In this document: positions 16,464 through 26,233 of the stretch, in pieces
Layout: each line of letters begins with the position of its first letter
Numbering within the stretch: position 1 is the stretch's first letter
Assembly: GCF_000425305.1 (NCBI RefSeq)
Contig: NZ_AUDE01000001.1
Span: forward strand, 62,001-126,000
DNA length: 64,000 nt
Source of the DNA: Psychroserpens burtonensis DSM 12212
GTDB taxonomy: Bacteria > Bacteroidota > Bacteroidia > Flavobacteriales > Flavobacteriaceae
Direction of reading: 5' to 3'
The notes under the pieces: model-generated
Told to the model about the DNA's origin: nothing
Database searches by the model: none
Seen by the model: only the letters and a program-made list of their open reading frames with translations
Made by a program: the position numbers and the translations under genes

Positions 16464-17314
16464 AGGGAATTATCTTAGCAGGAGGCTCTGGTACTAGATT
16501 ACACCCACTAACAAGAGTTGTGAGTAAGCAATTAATGCCGGTTTACGATAAACCAATGATTTACTATCCGTTAACAACGTTAATGTCGGCTGGTATTAGG
16601 GAAATTTTAATTATTTCGACATCAAAGGATACACCTAGGTTTAAAGAATTACTTGGAAATGGCGAAGATTATGGATGTGTTTTTAAATACGAAGTTCAAG
16701 AAAACCCTAACGGTCTTGCTGAGGCATTTATTATTGGAGAGTCTTTCATTGGTCAAGATAAAGTAGCCCTTATTTTGGGGGATAATATATTTTATGGTTC
16801 AGGTTTAGAGGAAAAGCTAAGAGAACTTAATGATATTGAAGGCGGAATTATCTTTGCATACCATGTTCAAGATCCACAACGTTATGGTGTTGTTGATTTT
16901 GATGAAGACAACAAAGCACTTTCAATAGAGGAAAAACCAATTCATCCTAAATCGAATTATGCTGTTCCTGGTATTTATTTTTACGATAACTCAGTAGTTG
17001 AAATAGCAAAAAACATTAAACCTAGTGCTCGAGGAGAGTTAGAAATAACAGATATAAATAAAACCTATTTAAAGCAAGGGAATTTAAATGTTCAAATATT
17101 AGATAAAGGGACCGCTTGGTTAGACACAGGAACATTTAATTCTTTAATGCAAGCGTCTCAGTTTGTTCAGGTAATAGAAGAACGCCAGGGACTAAAAATT
17201 GGTTGTATCGAAGAAACAGCCCATAAAATGGGCTTCATAGATAAGGCTCAACTCATTAAATTAGCAGAGCCATTGCTTAAAAGTGGCTATGGGGAGTATT
17301 TACAAAACTTATAG
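16460..17314 (+). CDS. rfbA: Glucose-1-phosphate thymidylyltransferase
   Basis: A 284-residue nucleotidyltransferase that makes dTDP-glucose from dTTP and glucose-1-phosphate. The N-terminal signature [16 protein letters not shown], the [16 protein letters not shown] block and GDNIFYG are all intact. The start overlaps rfbB as ATGA. First step of dTDP-rhamnose synthesis. Confidence 0.97.
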   Translation: MKGIILAGGSGTRLHPLTRVVSKQLMPVYDKPMIYYPLTTLMSAGIREILIISTSKDTPRFKELLGNGEDYGCVFKYEVQENPNGLAEAFIIGESFIGQDKVALILGDNIFYGSGLEEKLRELNDIEGGIIFAYHVQDPQRYGVVDFDEDNKALSIEEKPIHPKSNYAVPGIYFYDNSVVEIAKNIKPSARGELEITDINKTYLKQGNLNVQILDKGTAWLDTGTFNSLMQASQFVQVIEERQGLKIGCIEETAHKMGFIDKAQLIKLAEPLLKSGYGEYLQNL

Positions 17315-17319
17315 TTTTT

Positions 17320-17871
17320 ATGACAATAGAAGAAACATGTCTCAAAGATTGTTATGTATTAAAGCCTACGATATTTGAGGATCACAGAGGTTATTTTTTT
17401 GAAAGCTTTAATGCAGATAAGTTTCAAAAAATGACAGGGCTTACTATCAATTTTGTTCAAGATAATGAGTCCAAATCGTCTAAAGGAGTATTGAGAGGAT
17501 TACATTTTCAAACTGGAGATTACGAGCAGTCAAAACTAGTAAGAGTTGTCAAAGGTGCAGTATTAGATCTTTGTGTAGATATTAGACGAGGATCTCTAAC
17601 ATTTGGTCAACATTTTTCAGTAGAATTAAATGAAGACAATAAGAAACAGCTATTTGTTCCTAAGGGTTTTGCACACGGTTTTTTGGTTTTAAAGAACGAA
17701 ACTATAATTAATTATAAATGCGATAATTTTTATCAAAAAGATTCAGAAGGAGGTATCCTCTTTAATGATAAAGACTTGAATATTGATTGGGGAATTTCTG
17801 AAGATGAAATCATTCTTTCAGACAAAGACAAAATATTACCAACACTTTCAGAATATTTAAATGAAAAGTAG
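17320..17871 (+). CDS. rfbC: dTDP-4-dehydrorhamnose 3,5-epimerase
   Basis: A 183-residue cupin-fold epimerase of normal length. Characteristic segments are FFESFNADKF, QDNESKSSKGVLRGLHFQ with the catalytic His, KGAVLDLCVDIR and FVPKGFAHGFLVL. It starts 5 nt after rfbA and overlaps rfbD by 11 nt. It makes dTDP-4-keto-L-rhamnose, the substrate of the next enzyme. Confidence 0.96.
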   Translation: MTIEETCLKDCYVLKPTIFEDHRGYFFESFNADKFQKMTGLTINFVQDNESKSSKGVLRGLHFQTGDYEQSKLVRVVKGAVLDLCVDIRRGSLTFGQHFSVELNEDNKKQLFVPKGFAHGFLVLKNETIINYKCDNFYQKDSEGGILFNDKDLNIDWGISEDEIILSDKDKILPTLSEYLNEK

Positions 17872-18727
17872 AGTTTTAGTCACAGGAGCAAACGGACAAT
17901 TAGGTAAAACAATTAGGGAGCTCTCTAGTGATTTTAAACATTCTATTGATTTTGTTTTTGTAGAAAAATCTGAATTAGATATCACAAGTAGTGAAAGCTT
18001 GGAACTTTTTTTTCAAGCAAGTAACTTTGATTACTGTATTAATTGCGCCGCTTTCACCAATGTTGATTTAGCTGAAACTGAAACTGAAAAAGCAATTAAT
18101 GTTAACGCTAATGCGGTAAAAAATTTAGCTATCAATTGCAAAAAACAGGATATTATTCTTATCCATGTTTCTACAGACTACGTTTTCGATGGTAAAAAAA
18201 AATTACCTTATATAGAAAGTGATGCCACAAATCCAATTAACTTTTATGGTGAGTCAAAGCTGTTAGGAGAAGAATATATTAGAGAATACCTTGACCATTA
18301 TTTTATTATAAGAACCTCGTGGTTATATTCAAGGTTTAATAAAAACTTCGTAAAAACAGTTTTTAACAAACTAAAAAACAACGAAAAATTAACGATAATT
18401 ACATCCCAAAAAGGAACGCCTACAAGTTGTAATGATCTATCTTATTTCATGCTTTTTTTAATATCCGACGCGATTAAAATTTTTGGTACTTATCATTTTT
18501 CAGCACAAGGAGAAACTACATGGTATGGCTTGGGAATGCAGATATCAAAGTATTTAAATAAAAATTCAAATGTGACTCCTTTAAAAAACTACCCCTCCAA
18601 AGCACAACGACCGTTGTATAGTGTGTTGAATAATAATAAAGCTGAGGAGCTTTTGCAAAAGCCACTTAAAAATTGGGAAGATAGTGTTGATGAGGTTATA
18701 AAAGGTTTATCAAATAAATCACATTAA
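17861..18727 (+). CDS. rfbD: dTDP-4-dehydrorhamnose reductase
   Basis: A 288-residue reductase that completes dTDP-L-rhamnose. It shows the NADPH-binding VTGANGQLGKTI, INCAAFTNVDLAE, STDYVFDG and the catalytic Tyr-Lys pair in NFYGESKLLGE. It overlaps rfbC by 11 nt. With rfbB, rfbA and rfbC the four-gene pathway is complete. Confidence 0.95.
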   Translation: MKSRVLVTGANGQLGKTIRELSSDFKHSIDFVFVEKSELDITSSESLELFFQASNFDYCINCAAFTNVDLAETETEKAINVNANAVKNLAINCKKQDIILIHVSTDYVFDGKKKLPYIESDATNPINFYGESKLLGEEYIREYLDHYFIIRTSWLYSRFNKNFVKTVFNKLKNNEKLTIITSQKGTPTSCNDLSYFMLFLISDAIKIFGTYHFSAQGETTWYGLGMQISKYLNKNSNVTPLKNYPSKAQRPLYSVLNNNKAEELLQKPLKNWEDSVDEVIKGLSNKSH

Positions 18728-18828
18728 AGAACAGAGAAACCTAGCTGAAAGATAATGGAACTAATAGAAAATTCCCAAAGCATAGCAATTTGAGCCTATA
18801 AATTGGTTTTGTAAAACACAAAATATAT

Positions 18829-19641
18829 ATGAGTGGTATAGAAATAAATAAAAATCTAAGAATCGCAATTGAAGCATCTCTAAAGGCGGGTGAAGTGATA
18901 ATGGAGGTTTATGACACAACTTTTAATGTTGAAATTAAAGAGGATAAATCCCCATTAACAGAAGCAGATAAAAAAGCTAATGATATTATTAACTCTTACC
19001 TTATTGAGACCCCAATACCAATTATTAGCGAAGAGAACAAACAAATAGATTTTGAGGTTAGAAAAAATTGGGATTCTTGTTGGATTGTAGACCCTGTTGA
19101 TGGAACGAAAGAATTTATAAAGCGAAATGGAGAATTCACAGTTAATATTGCATTAATACATAATGGAGTTCCTCAGCTGGGAGTTATTTATGTACCTGCC
19201 TCCAAAACGCTTTATTATGCTGATAACATTAAAAATAGTGCGTACAAGGCCGAATTATCAAATCATAATACGTCAATTTCTACAATTTTAGAAAAATCAA
19301 AAATGCTTCGGCCCAAAAACAGTGAGGGCAATCTTATTGAGGTCGTTGGCAGTCGCTCCCATATGAGTAAAGAAACACTAGACTATATCTCACAACTAAA
19401 AACTGAGGGCAAAGATATAGATATAGTGTCTAAAGGGAGTTCTTTGAAATTTTGTTTAGTTGCAGAAGGTAAGGCAGATATTTACCCAAGATTTGCTCCA
19501 ACAATGGAATGGGATACAGCTGCAGGACAGGCTATTTGTAACGCAGTGGGTATAAATGTGATTTCAAAAGAGACTAATAAATCACTTTTGTACAATAAAG
19601 AGAATCTTTTAAACCCTTGGTTTATTGTTTCCAAAAGATGA
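18829..19641 (+). CDS. cysQ: 3'(2'),5'-bisphosphate nucleotidase CysQ
   Basis: A 270-residue member of the inositol-monophosphatase-like phosphatases. The metal-binding motifs are present: SPLTEADKKAND near the N-terminus, EEN, DPVDGTKEF and the C-terminal MEWDTAAGQAI. It hydrolyses 3'-phosphoadenosine-5'-phosphate (PAP), the by-product of sulfotransfer or PAPS reduction. It begins the sulfate-activation module after a 101-nt spacer from rfbD, and its stop overlaps the next ATG. Confidence 0.94.
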   Translation: MSGIEINKNLRIAIEASLKAGEVIMEVYDTTFNVEIKEDKSPLTEADKKANDIINSYLIETPIPIISEENKQIDFEVRKNWDSCWIVDPVDGTKEFIKRNGEFTVNIALIHNGVPQLGVIYVPASKTLYYADNIKNSAYKAELSNHNTSISTILEKSKMLRPKNSEGNLIEVVGSRSHMSKETLDYISQLKTEGKDIDIVSKGSSLKFCLVAEGKADIYPRFAPTMEWDTAAGQAICNAVGINVISKETNKSLLYNKENLLNPWFIVSKR

Positions 19642-20072
19642 AAGACCAGTCTCACAAGAGGCATATAGCTAAAACTATTACTTGGAGAATAGTAGGCACC
19701 CTAGATACTGTGATACTTTCATGGATTATCTCAGGGAGTCCAATCATTGGTTTAAAAATCGGTCTTGCAGAAGTAGTCACAAAAATGTTACTTTATTATT
19801 TTCATGAAAGGGCTTGGTTTAAAATAAACCTATCAAAAGACGGTGAGGTTTTAGAAAGTAGAAAAAGACACATAGCTAAAACATTTACTTGGAGGCTCAT
19901 TGGCACCATTGACACGATGATTTTGGCTTGGATTATTTCAGGTGACCCTCTAACTGGATTAAAAATAGGATTTGCAGAGGTGGTTACAAAAATGTTGCTG
20001 TATTACTTTCACGAACGTTTTTGGTATAAGTCAAACTATGGTCTTTCTAATAGAAATAAAAAAGAACTATAA
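19638..20072 (+). CDS. Tandem DUF2061 membrane protein
   Basis: A 144-residue protein made of two near-copies of one DUF2061 unit: residues about 7-61 and 76-130, each beginning KRHIAKT-x-TWR and ending MLLYYFHER-x-W. Each unit has a hydrophobic stretch with a conserved TKMLLYYFHER segment, so the protein is probably membrane associated. DUF2061 proteins are often found next to sulfate-activation genes, but their function is unknown. The ATG at 19638 overlaps the cysQ stop (ATGA) and is preferred over a TTG 21 nt upstream inside cysQ. Confidence 0.85.
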   Translation: MKDQSHKRHIAKTITWRIVGTLDTVILSWIISGSPIIGLKIGLAEVVTKMLLYYFHERAWFKINLSKDGEVLESRKRHIAKTFTWRLIGTIDTMILAWIISGDPLTGLKIGFAEVVTKMLLYYFHERFWYKSNYGLSNRNKKEL

Positions 20073-20082
20073 TTTATTGATT

Positions 20083-20685
20083 ATGAAAGAAAATATAATA
20101 TCACATACTTATCAAGTTTCAAAAAAAGAAAGGAATAGTTCTAACAATCACAATTCATTTTTATTGTGGTTCACTGGTTTATCTGGTTCTGGTAAGTCAA
20201 CAATTGCAAGTTTAGTTGAGAAAGCATTATTTGATTTAGGGATAAAAACCTACTCTCTTGACGGTGACAATATTAGAAAAGGCATCAATAATGACCTTTC
20301 CTTTTCTCCAGAAGACAGAACAGAGAATATTAGACGTATTGCTGAGGTGTCAAATCTAATGGTTGATTCAGGCTTAGTGGTATTAGCAGCGTTTGTTTCT
20401 CCCTATAAGAAAGACAGAGAGAATATTAGAACTATCGTTAAAGATGTTAACTTTGTCGAGGTTTACATCAATACTAGCATAGAAGAATGTGAAAGAAGAG
20501 ATGTGAAAGGATTGTATAAGAAGGCTAGAGCTGGAGAAATCAAAAATATGACAGGAATTTCTGCACCTTATGAAACACCAAAAGCACCAGACATTGAAAT
20601 AAAAACCGAAGGTGAATCTATTGAAGTATCGATACAAAGAATTTTAGATTTTATAACACCAAAATTAAAACTCAAAGATGAGTAA
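20083..20685 (+). CDS. cysC: Adenylylsulfate kinase (APS kinase)
   Basis: A 200-residue kinase that phosphorylates adenylylsulfate to PAPS, the sulfate donor. The P-loop is GLSGSGKST at 33-40. DGDNIRKGINNDLSFSPEDR, the FVSPYKKDRENIR segment and the GLYKKARAGEIKNMTGI lid are all characteristic. The true start is the ATG at 20083; a longer open frame runs back into the DUF2061 gene but is not conserved sequence. It overlaps cysD by 8 nt. Confidence 0.95.
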   Translation: MKENIISHTYQVSKKERNSSNNHNSFLLWFTGLSGSGKSTIASLVEKALFDLGIKTYSLDGDNIRKGINNDLSFSPEDRTENIRRIAEVSNLMVDSGLVVLAAFVSPYKKDRENIRTIVKDVNFVEVYINTSIEECERRDVKGLYKKARAGEIKNMTGISAPYETPKAPDIEIKTEGESIEVSIQRILDFITPKLKLKDE

Positions 20686-21583
20686 GTATTATTTAAATTA
20701 TTTAGACGAATTAGAGAGTGAGGCTATTTTCATATTACGTGAAGTTTGGGCTCAATTTGATAATCCTGTGATTTTGTTTTCGGGAGGAAAGGACTCTATT
20801 CTAGTGACTCATTTAGCTAAAAAAGCATTTTATCCAGCTAAGATTCCGTTTGCATTAATGCATGTCGATACAGGTCACAATTTTCCTGAAACTATACAAT
20901 TTAGGGATGATGTTATTAAGGATTTAGGTTTACAGCTTATAGTAGGCTCTGTTCAAGAGGCTATTGATGACGGGCGAGTTTCCGAAGAAAAAGGAAAAAG
21001 CGCAACCCGAAATATACTTCAAATAACAACGTTATTAGATGCTATAGAGTCTAATAAAATAGATTGTGCAATTGGAGGCGGACGAAGAGATGAAGAAAAA
21101 GCGAGAGCAAAAGAACGTTTTTTTTCGCATAGAGATGATTTTGGCCAATGGGATCCTAAAAATCAAAGGCCAGAGCTTTGGAATATCTTTAATGGAAGAC
21201 ATTTTGAAGGAGAACATTTTAGAGCTTTTCCAATTAGTAATTGGACAGAAATGGACGTTTGGAACTATATTAAAAGAGAGAATATTGCTATTCCTTCGCT
21301 GTATTATGCGCACGAAAGAGAAGTTGTTTGGAGACAAGAGAGTTGGATTCCAAATTCTAAATTCTTAGTGCTCGAGGATCACGAAGAAGTCGTCATAAAA
21401 AAAATTAGATTTAGAACTCTTGGTGATATTACAATTACTGGTGGCATTATGTCTGATGCAGATACTCTTGAGAAAATAGCAGCTGAAGTATCTGGGATGC
21501 GTCAAACAGAACGAGGAAACAGAAGTGATGATAAACGATCTGAGTCTGCAATGGAAGATAGAAAACGCCAAGGTTATTTTTAA
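20678..21583 (+). CDS. cysD: Sulfate adenylyltransferase subunit 2
   Basis: A 301-residue ATP-pyrophosphatase-type enzyme with the PP-loop SGGKDS at residues 35-40, HVDTGHNFPET and the conserved Arg-rich GGGRRDEEKARAKER. With the GTPase CysN it adenylates sulfate to APS. It overlaps cysC and lies 14 nt before cysN. Confidence 0.97.
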   Translation: MSKYYLNYLDELESEAIFILREVWAQFDNPVILFSGGKDSILVTHLAKKAFYPAKIPFALMHVDTGHNFPETIQFRDDVIKDLGLQLIVGSVQEAIDDGRVSEEKGKSATRNILQITTLLDAIESNKIDCAIGGGRRDEEKARAKERFFSHRDDFGQWDPKNQRPELWNIFNGRHFEGEHFRAFPISNWTEMDVWNYIKRENIAIPSLYYAHEREVVWRQESWIPNSKFLVLEDHEEVVIKKIRFRTLGDITITGGIMSDADTLEKIAAEVSGMRQTERGNRSDDKRSESAMEDRKRQGYF

Positions 21584-21597
21584 AATAAAGTAAAAAA

Positions 21598-22851
21598 ATG
21601 TTAGATAATAATCAATTATTAAGATTTACAACAGCAGGAAGTGTAGATGACGGTAAAAGCACACTTATTGGTCGTTTGCTTTACGATTCTAAATCTATTT
21701 TTGAAGATCAACTTCAAGCCATTGAAAATACAAGTAAAAAGAAAGGTCATGATGGTGTCGATTTGGCTTTATTTACTGATGGTCTCAAGGATGAACGCGA
21801 ACAAGGTATTACTATTGATGTTGCTTATAGGTATTTCACCACACCAAAACGCAAGTTTATAATTGCTGATACGCCAGGACATATTCAATATACACGGAAT
21901 ATGGTAACTGGAGCATCAACAGCAAATGCGGCAATAATATTGGTAGACGCTAGACATGGTGTCATTGAGCAAACAAAGAGGCATTCATTTATTGCTTCAT
22001 TATTGCAAATACCTCATGTGATTGTTTGCGTTAATAAAATGGATTTAGTGGATTATTCTGAAGAGGCTTACAATAAAGTTATTAATCAATTTGAAGAGTT
22101 TTCTTCTAAGCTGTTGGTTCATGATATTCGGTTTATTCCAATTAGTGCATTAGATGGAGATAATGTTGTTAATCGATCTAAGAATATGGATTGGTACCAA
22201 GGAGCCCCTTTGTTACATACATTAGAAACCATGCACATAAGTAGCGATATTAATAAAGTAGACGCAAGATTCCCTGTGCAAACGGTTCTACGCCCTCAAA
22301 ATGATACCCATAGGGATTATAGGGGTTATGCAGGCAGAGTTGCTAGTGGTATATTTAGAGTAGGTGACGAAATTACTGTCATGCCTTCTGGGTTTACATC
22401 AATTATAAAGTCTATCGACGTCTATGAAGCATCATTGGATGAAGCTTATGCACCAATGTCTATTTCGATGACATTAGAAGATGATATTGATATTAGTAGA
22501 GGAGATATGATTGTGCGTTCAAACAATAAACCCGAAGCTAATCAAGACATAGAAGTTATGTTATGTTGGTTGGATGATAATCCTGCTAAACTAAGAGCTA
22601 AGTATAGTATTCGTCATACTAGTAATGAACAAAAAGCAATGATTAAGGAAGTTATTTACAAAATAGATATTGAATCTTTAGGACGTAACACAGAAGATAA
22701 AGATTTAAACATGAATGATATTTCTAAAGTTAAAATAAGAACTACTAAACCTCTTATGGTAGACTCTTACAGAGAAAACAGAACCACAGGAAGTATTATA
22801 CTCGTTGACGATACCACAAATGAGACTGTTGCAGCGGGAATGATTGTTTAA
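21598..22851 (+). CDS. cysN: Sulfate adenylyltransferase subunit 1 (GTPase)
   Basis: A 417-residue EF-Tu-like GTPase: P-loop GSVDDGKST (14-22), DTPGHIQYTRNM (G3) and NKMDLVD (G4), followed by beta-barrel domains. GTP hydrolysis drives APS formation by CysD. It is not fused to CysC; a separate cysC lies upstream. It is the last gene of the module. The 259 nt after it hold a weak AT-rich hairpin and then the pseB promoter. Confidence 0.96.
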   Translation: MLDNNQLLRFTTAGSVDDGKSTLIGRLLYDSKSIFEDQLQAIENTSKKKGHDGVDLALFTDGLKDEREQGITIDVAYRYFTTPKRKFIIADTPGHIQYTRNMVTGASTANAAIILVDARHGVIEQTKRHSFIASLLQIPHVIVCVNKMDLVDYSEEAYNKVINQFEEFSSKLLVHDIRFIPISALDGDNVVNRSKNMDWYQGAPLLHTLETMHISSDINKVDARFPVQTVLRPQNDTHRDYRGYAGRVASGIFRVGDEITVMPSGFTSIIKSIDVYEASLDEAYAPMSISMTLEDDIDISRGDMIVRSNNKPEANQDIEVMLCWLDDNPAKLRAKYSIRHTSNEQKAMIKEVIYKIDIESLGRNTEDKDLNMNDISKVKIRTTKPLMVDSYRENRTTGSIILVDDTTNETVAAGMIV

Positions 22852-23054
22852 TTAGAAAGAAGTTAGAGAATGAATAATTTCATTTTTTTGATTCTCGTTT
22901 TACGCTTGCAATTATAAGTCCTTTAAATTCATGTAACCTCAACTCATATTTTGTTTTGTTTAAGTCTATTGATTACATTAATTGAAATACTTATTAGCAC
23001 CAAAAATGGAAGTAAATACTAAAGGTTCAGTAAATAAGAGACTTAATATATAGA

Positions 23055-23084
23055 TTGTTTAGGTTTATTTTTATTGTATTTTTG
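23055..23084 (+). promoter_or_regulatory. Promoter of the pseudaminic acid operon
   Basis: TTG at 23055-23057, a 19-nt spacer and TATTTTTG at 23077-23084 match the Bacteroidota consensus very well. The pseB ATG follows 26 nt later. This is the best internal promoter seen in the polysaccharide locus. Confidence 0.75.
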
Positions 23085-23110
23085 TTATCAAATAAATCAA
23101 AAGTAAATAG

Positions 23111-24127
23111 ATGTTGGATTTAAAAGGAAAATCACTATTAATAACAGGAGGAACAGGGTCGTTAGGTAAGGCTCTTACAGAGCACATCTTGACCAAATAT
23201 CCAGATATAAGACGTCTTGTTATATACTCAAGAGATGAGCAAAAACAGTTTCAGATGGCTCAGGAATATCCTTCAGATAGGTATCCACAAATACGCTACT
23301 TTATTGGAGATGTTAGAGATAAAGAGCGCCTTGAAAGGGCCTTTCAAGGAGTAGATTATGTCATCCATGCAGCTGCAATGAAACACGTCCATATTGCAGA
23401 ATACAATCCAGATGAGTGTATAAAAACAAACATTGGTGGAGCAGAAAATGTAGTATATGCCTGTTTTAAAACGAAAGTAGAGCGTGTTGTGGCTCTTTCA
23501 ACAGATAAAGCTTGCGCTCCAATTAATTTGTATGGAGCAACTAAATTGACATCAGATAAGTTATTTATTGCAGCAAATAATATTAAAGGTGATAATCCAA
23601 TTCGGTTTTCAGTAGTTCGTTACGGAAATGTGATGGGATCAAATGGATCTGTAATTCCTTTTTTCATTAACAAGAAAAAAGAAGGAGCTTTACCTATCAC
23701 AGATCCTAATATGACACGTTTTAATATCTCTCTTCAAGGGGGTGTTGATATGGTTATGCACGCCTTAGAGCATGCTTGGGGTGGAGAATTATTTGTACCT
23801 AAAATTCCTTCATATAAAATTATGGATGTTGCCGAAGCTATTGGTCCAAATTGTGAAAAACCCGTTGTTGGAATTCGTCCAGGAGAAAAAGTACATGAAG
23901 AAATGATTACAACTTCAGACTCTTTTTATACCTATGATTTAGGAAAGTATTACACCATACTTCCTGCAACCCACAGCTGGAGTTTAGAAAAGTTCATTAA
24001 TGCTTTTAGTGCAAAAAAAGTTGCTCTTGGATTTAGTTATAACTCAGGAGAAAATGATGATTGGGAAACAGTAGAGGGCTTAAGAGAACTTATAAAAACA
24101 CATGTAGACCCTAATTTTTCAGTATAA
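23111..24127 (+). CDS. pseB: UDP-N-acetylglucosamine 4,6-dehydratase (inverting)
   Basis: A 338-residue SDR enzyme that starts pseudaminic acid synthesis by dehydrating and C5-inverting UDP-GlcNAc. Signatures are GGTGSLG at 13-19, AAAMKHVHIAEYNP (the inverting-dehydratase Met-Lys motif) and STDKACAPINLYGATKLTSDK. It overlaps pseC by one base and has a strong promoter upstream. Confidence 0.96.
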   Translation: MLDLKGKSLLITGGTGSLGKALTEHILTKYPDIRRLVIYSRDEQKQFQMAQEYPSDRYPQIRYFIGDVRDKERLERAFQGVDYVIHAAAMKHVHIAEYNPDECIKTNIGGAENVVYACFKTKVERVVALSTDKACAPINLYGATKLTSDKLFIAANNIKGDNPIRFSVVRYGNVMGSNGSVIPFFINKKKEGALPITDPNMTRFNISLQGGVDMVMHALEHAWGGELFVPKIPSYKIMDVAEAIGPNCEKPVVGIRPGEKVHEEMITTSDSFYTYDLGKYYTILPATHSWSLEKFINAFSAKKVALGFSYNSGENDDWETVEGLRELIKTHVDPNFSV

Positions 24128-25275
24128 TGAAATCAATACCATACGGAAGACAACATATTGATCAAGACGATATTGATGCTGTCGTAAAGACATTGACTGC
24201 AGATTTTTTAACCCAAGGACCCAAGGTAAAGGAGTTTGAAGATAAATTTGCTCAGTATGTAGGCGCAAAATATGCAGTTGCTGTAAATAATGCGACTTCA
24301 GGTTTACATTTGGCTGTTTTAGCCTTAGACTTAAAAGAAGGAGAACGTGTTATAACAACTCCAATTACATTCGCTGCTTCTGCCAATTGTGTTAGATTTG
24401 CTGGTGGAGAAGTATGGTTTGCAGATATAGAGGTAGATTCTTATATATTATCCTTAGAAAGTACGAGAAAGCTAATTGAAAGTAAGCCTAAAGGGTTTTT
24501 TAAAGGAATTATTCCAGTAGATTTCGCAGGACTTCCAGTAGATTTAGAAGCGTTTAGAAACTTAGCTAATCAACACGGTTTATGGATAATCGAGGATGCT
24601 TGCCATGCACCTGGAGGTCATTTTACAGACTCAAAAGGTCAAAAACAAATGTGTGGTAACTGTAATTATGCCGATGTTGGTATCTTTTCATTTCACCCAG
24701 TAAAACATATTGCTTGTGGGGAGGGTGGCATGATAACTACAAATTCCGAAAAGTTATACAAAAAACTAGCGTCTTTAAGAACGCATGGAATTACCAAAGA
24801 AAACATGAGTGAAGATCATGGAGGCTGGTTTTATGAAATGCAAGAACTAGGCTTCAATTATCGCTTAACAGACATACAATCTGCACTAGGGATAACCCAG
24901 TTAGCAAAAAATGCTCAAGGTGTTATTAGACGAAATCAAATAGCAACTGCCTATAAAAAAGCATTTGTAGGAAAAATTAAATTTCAAGACCTGCCTGAGA
25001 ACTCATACAATGCGCACCACTTGTTTATTATCGAGGTAGAGAACAGAAAAGAATTATATGATTATTTGAGAACACATAATATCTTTACTCAGATACATTA
25101 TATACCTGTGCATACGCTACCTTATTACAAAAGCATAGGATATGGTGACGCTAATTTGAAATACTCAGAAGACTATTATTCTAAATGTATAAGTTTACCA
25201 ATGTATCCAACATTAAGTGATGAAGAGCAAACATATGTTATTGAGAAGGTTTTAAAGCTTGTTAATGGTAAATAA
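24127..25275 (+). CDS. pseC: UDP-4-amino-4,6-dideoxy-N-acetyl-beta-L-altrosamine transaminase
   Basis: A 382-residue DegT/DnrJ/EryC1 aminotransferase. The PLP lysine is in FSFHPVKHIACGEGGM, preceded by IIEDACHAPGG. It aminates the PseB product at C4. The free 4-amino group is normally acetylated by PseH, which I do not find in this window. Downstream genes overlap or abut, so this is an operon. Confidence 0.93.
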   Translation: MKSIPYGRQHIDQDDIDAVVKTLTADFLTQGPKVKEFEDKFAQYVGAKYAVAVNNATSGLHLAVLALDLKEGERVITTPITFAASANCVRFAGGEVWFADIEVDSYILSLESTRKLIESKPKGFFKGIIPVDFAGLPVDLEAFRNLANQHGLWIIEDACHAPGGHFTDSKGQKQMCGNCNYADVGIFSFHPVKHIACGEGGMITTNSEKLYKKLASLRTHGITKENMSEDHGGWFYEMQELGFNYRLTDIQSALGITQLAKNAQGVIRRNQIATAYKKAFVGKIKFQDLPENSYNAHHLFIIEVENRKELYDYLRTHNIFTQIHYIPVHTLPYYKSIGYGDANLKYSEDYYSKCISLPMYPTLSDEEQTYVIEKVLKLVNGK

Positions 25276-26140
25276 ACTAATATTAGGAACAGTTCAATTA
25301 GGTCTAGATTATGGTATTAATAATCAATTTGGAAAACCCTCTTTAGAAAAGGCATTTGACATTTTACATACAGCTTATGATAATGGTATTAGAATATTAG
25401 ATACTGCTGAGGCTTATGGGAACTCGACAGAAGTTATAGGTCAATTTCAGAAACAACATCCTAATAAAAAGTTCAATATTATTAACAAATTGGCAGTAAA
25501 TGCAGATTTATCCACAAAAGACTTCTTCAATCATGTCAAAGAAGGTTGTAAAGTTTTAAATACAGAGCAGCTTTATGGATACATGTTTCATAATTATAGC
25601 AGCTTAAAACAAAATATAAATTTTTACGATGAACTACTAAACCTTAAATCTAAAGGGCTAACACTACATATTGGTATTTCTTTGTATACAAATGAAGAGA
25701 TTATAGATATTGCTGAAAATTTTAGTGATTTTGATTTTATTCAAATTCCTTTTAATTTACTTGATAATGACTTAAAAAGAAAAGCCTCTGTTTTAAAAGC
25801 AAAAGAGAGAAATATCGCTATACATACAAGATCAACTTTTTTACAAGGCTTATTTTTTATGAACCCAAACATATTGATAGATAGTTTATTACCGTTAAAA
25901 CCGTATCTTCAAGACATAGAAGAAATAAAATCAGATTACAATTTGACTACAGAGTCTCTTGCGCTTCAATACGTAATTCAAAAAGAGTATATCGATCATG
26001 TTTTAGTAGGCGTGGAAACGAGTCAACAATTAATTGATAACATTAACTTATGTGGAGCCGAGGTAACAATTCCTCATTCTATCATTGATAAACTCAATGT
26101 CTTAGAAAGTGACTTGTTAAACCCTTCTAATTGGAATTAA
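25265..26140 (+). CDS. Aldo/keto reductase in the nonulosonate cluster
   Basis: A 291-residue aldo/keto reductase. The N-terminus KLILGTVQLGLDYGI and the DTAEAYGNSTEVIG segment carry the typical Asp-Tyr of the family, and the C-terminal LALQYVIQKEYIDHVLVGV is the strand and nucleotide-contact region. It probably oxidises or reduces a sugar intermediate or side chain, but the substrate is unknown. The ATG at 25265 overlaps the pseC end by 11 nt; an upstream TTG would add two residues only. It is not one of the classical Pse enzymes. Confidence 0.82.
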   Translation: MVNKLILGTVQLGLDYGINNQFGKPSLEKAFDILHTAYDNGIRILDTAEAYGNSTEVIGQFQKQHPNKKFNIINKLAVNADLSTKDFFNHVKEGCKVLNTEQLYGYMFHNYSSLKQNINFYDELLNLKSKGLTLHIGISLYTNEEIIDIAENFSDFDFIQIPFNLLDNDLKRKASVLKAKERNIAIHTRSTFLQGLFFMNPNILIDSLLPLKPYLQDIEEIKSDYNLTTESLALQYVIQKEYIDHVLVGVETSQQLIDNINLCGAEVTIPHSIIDKLNVLESDLLNPSNWN

Positions 26141-26233
26141 ACCTTAAACCAAAAAAATACTAGGAAATTAATTATTCATTAGCTCTTACTGTTTTAAAAA
26201 ATCGCTTTAATTTAAAATCAAAATAGATTTGTA

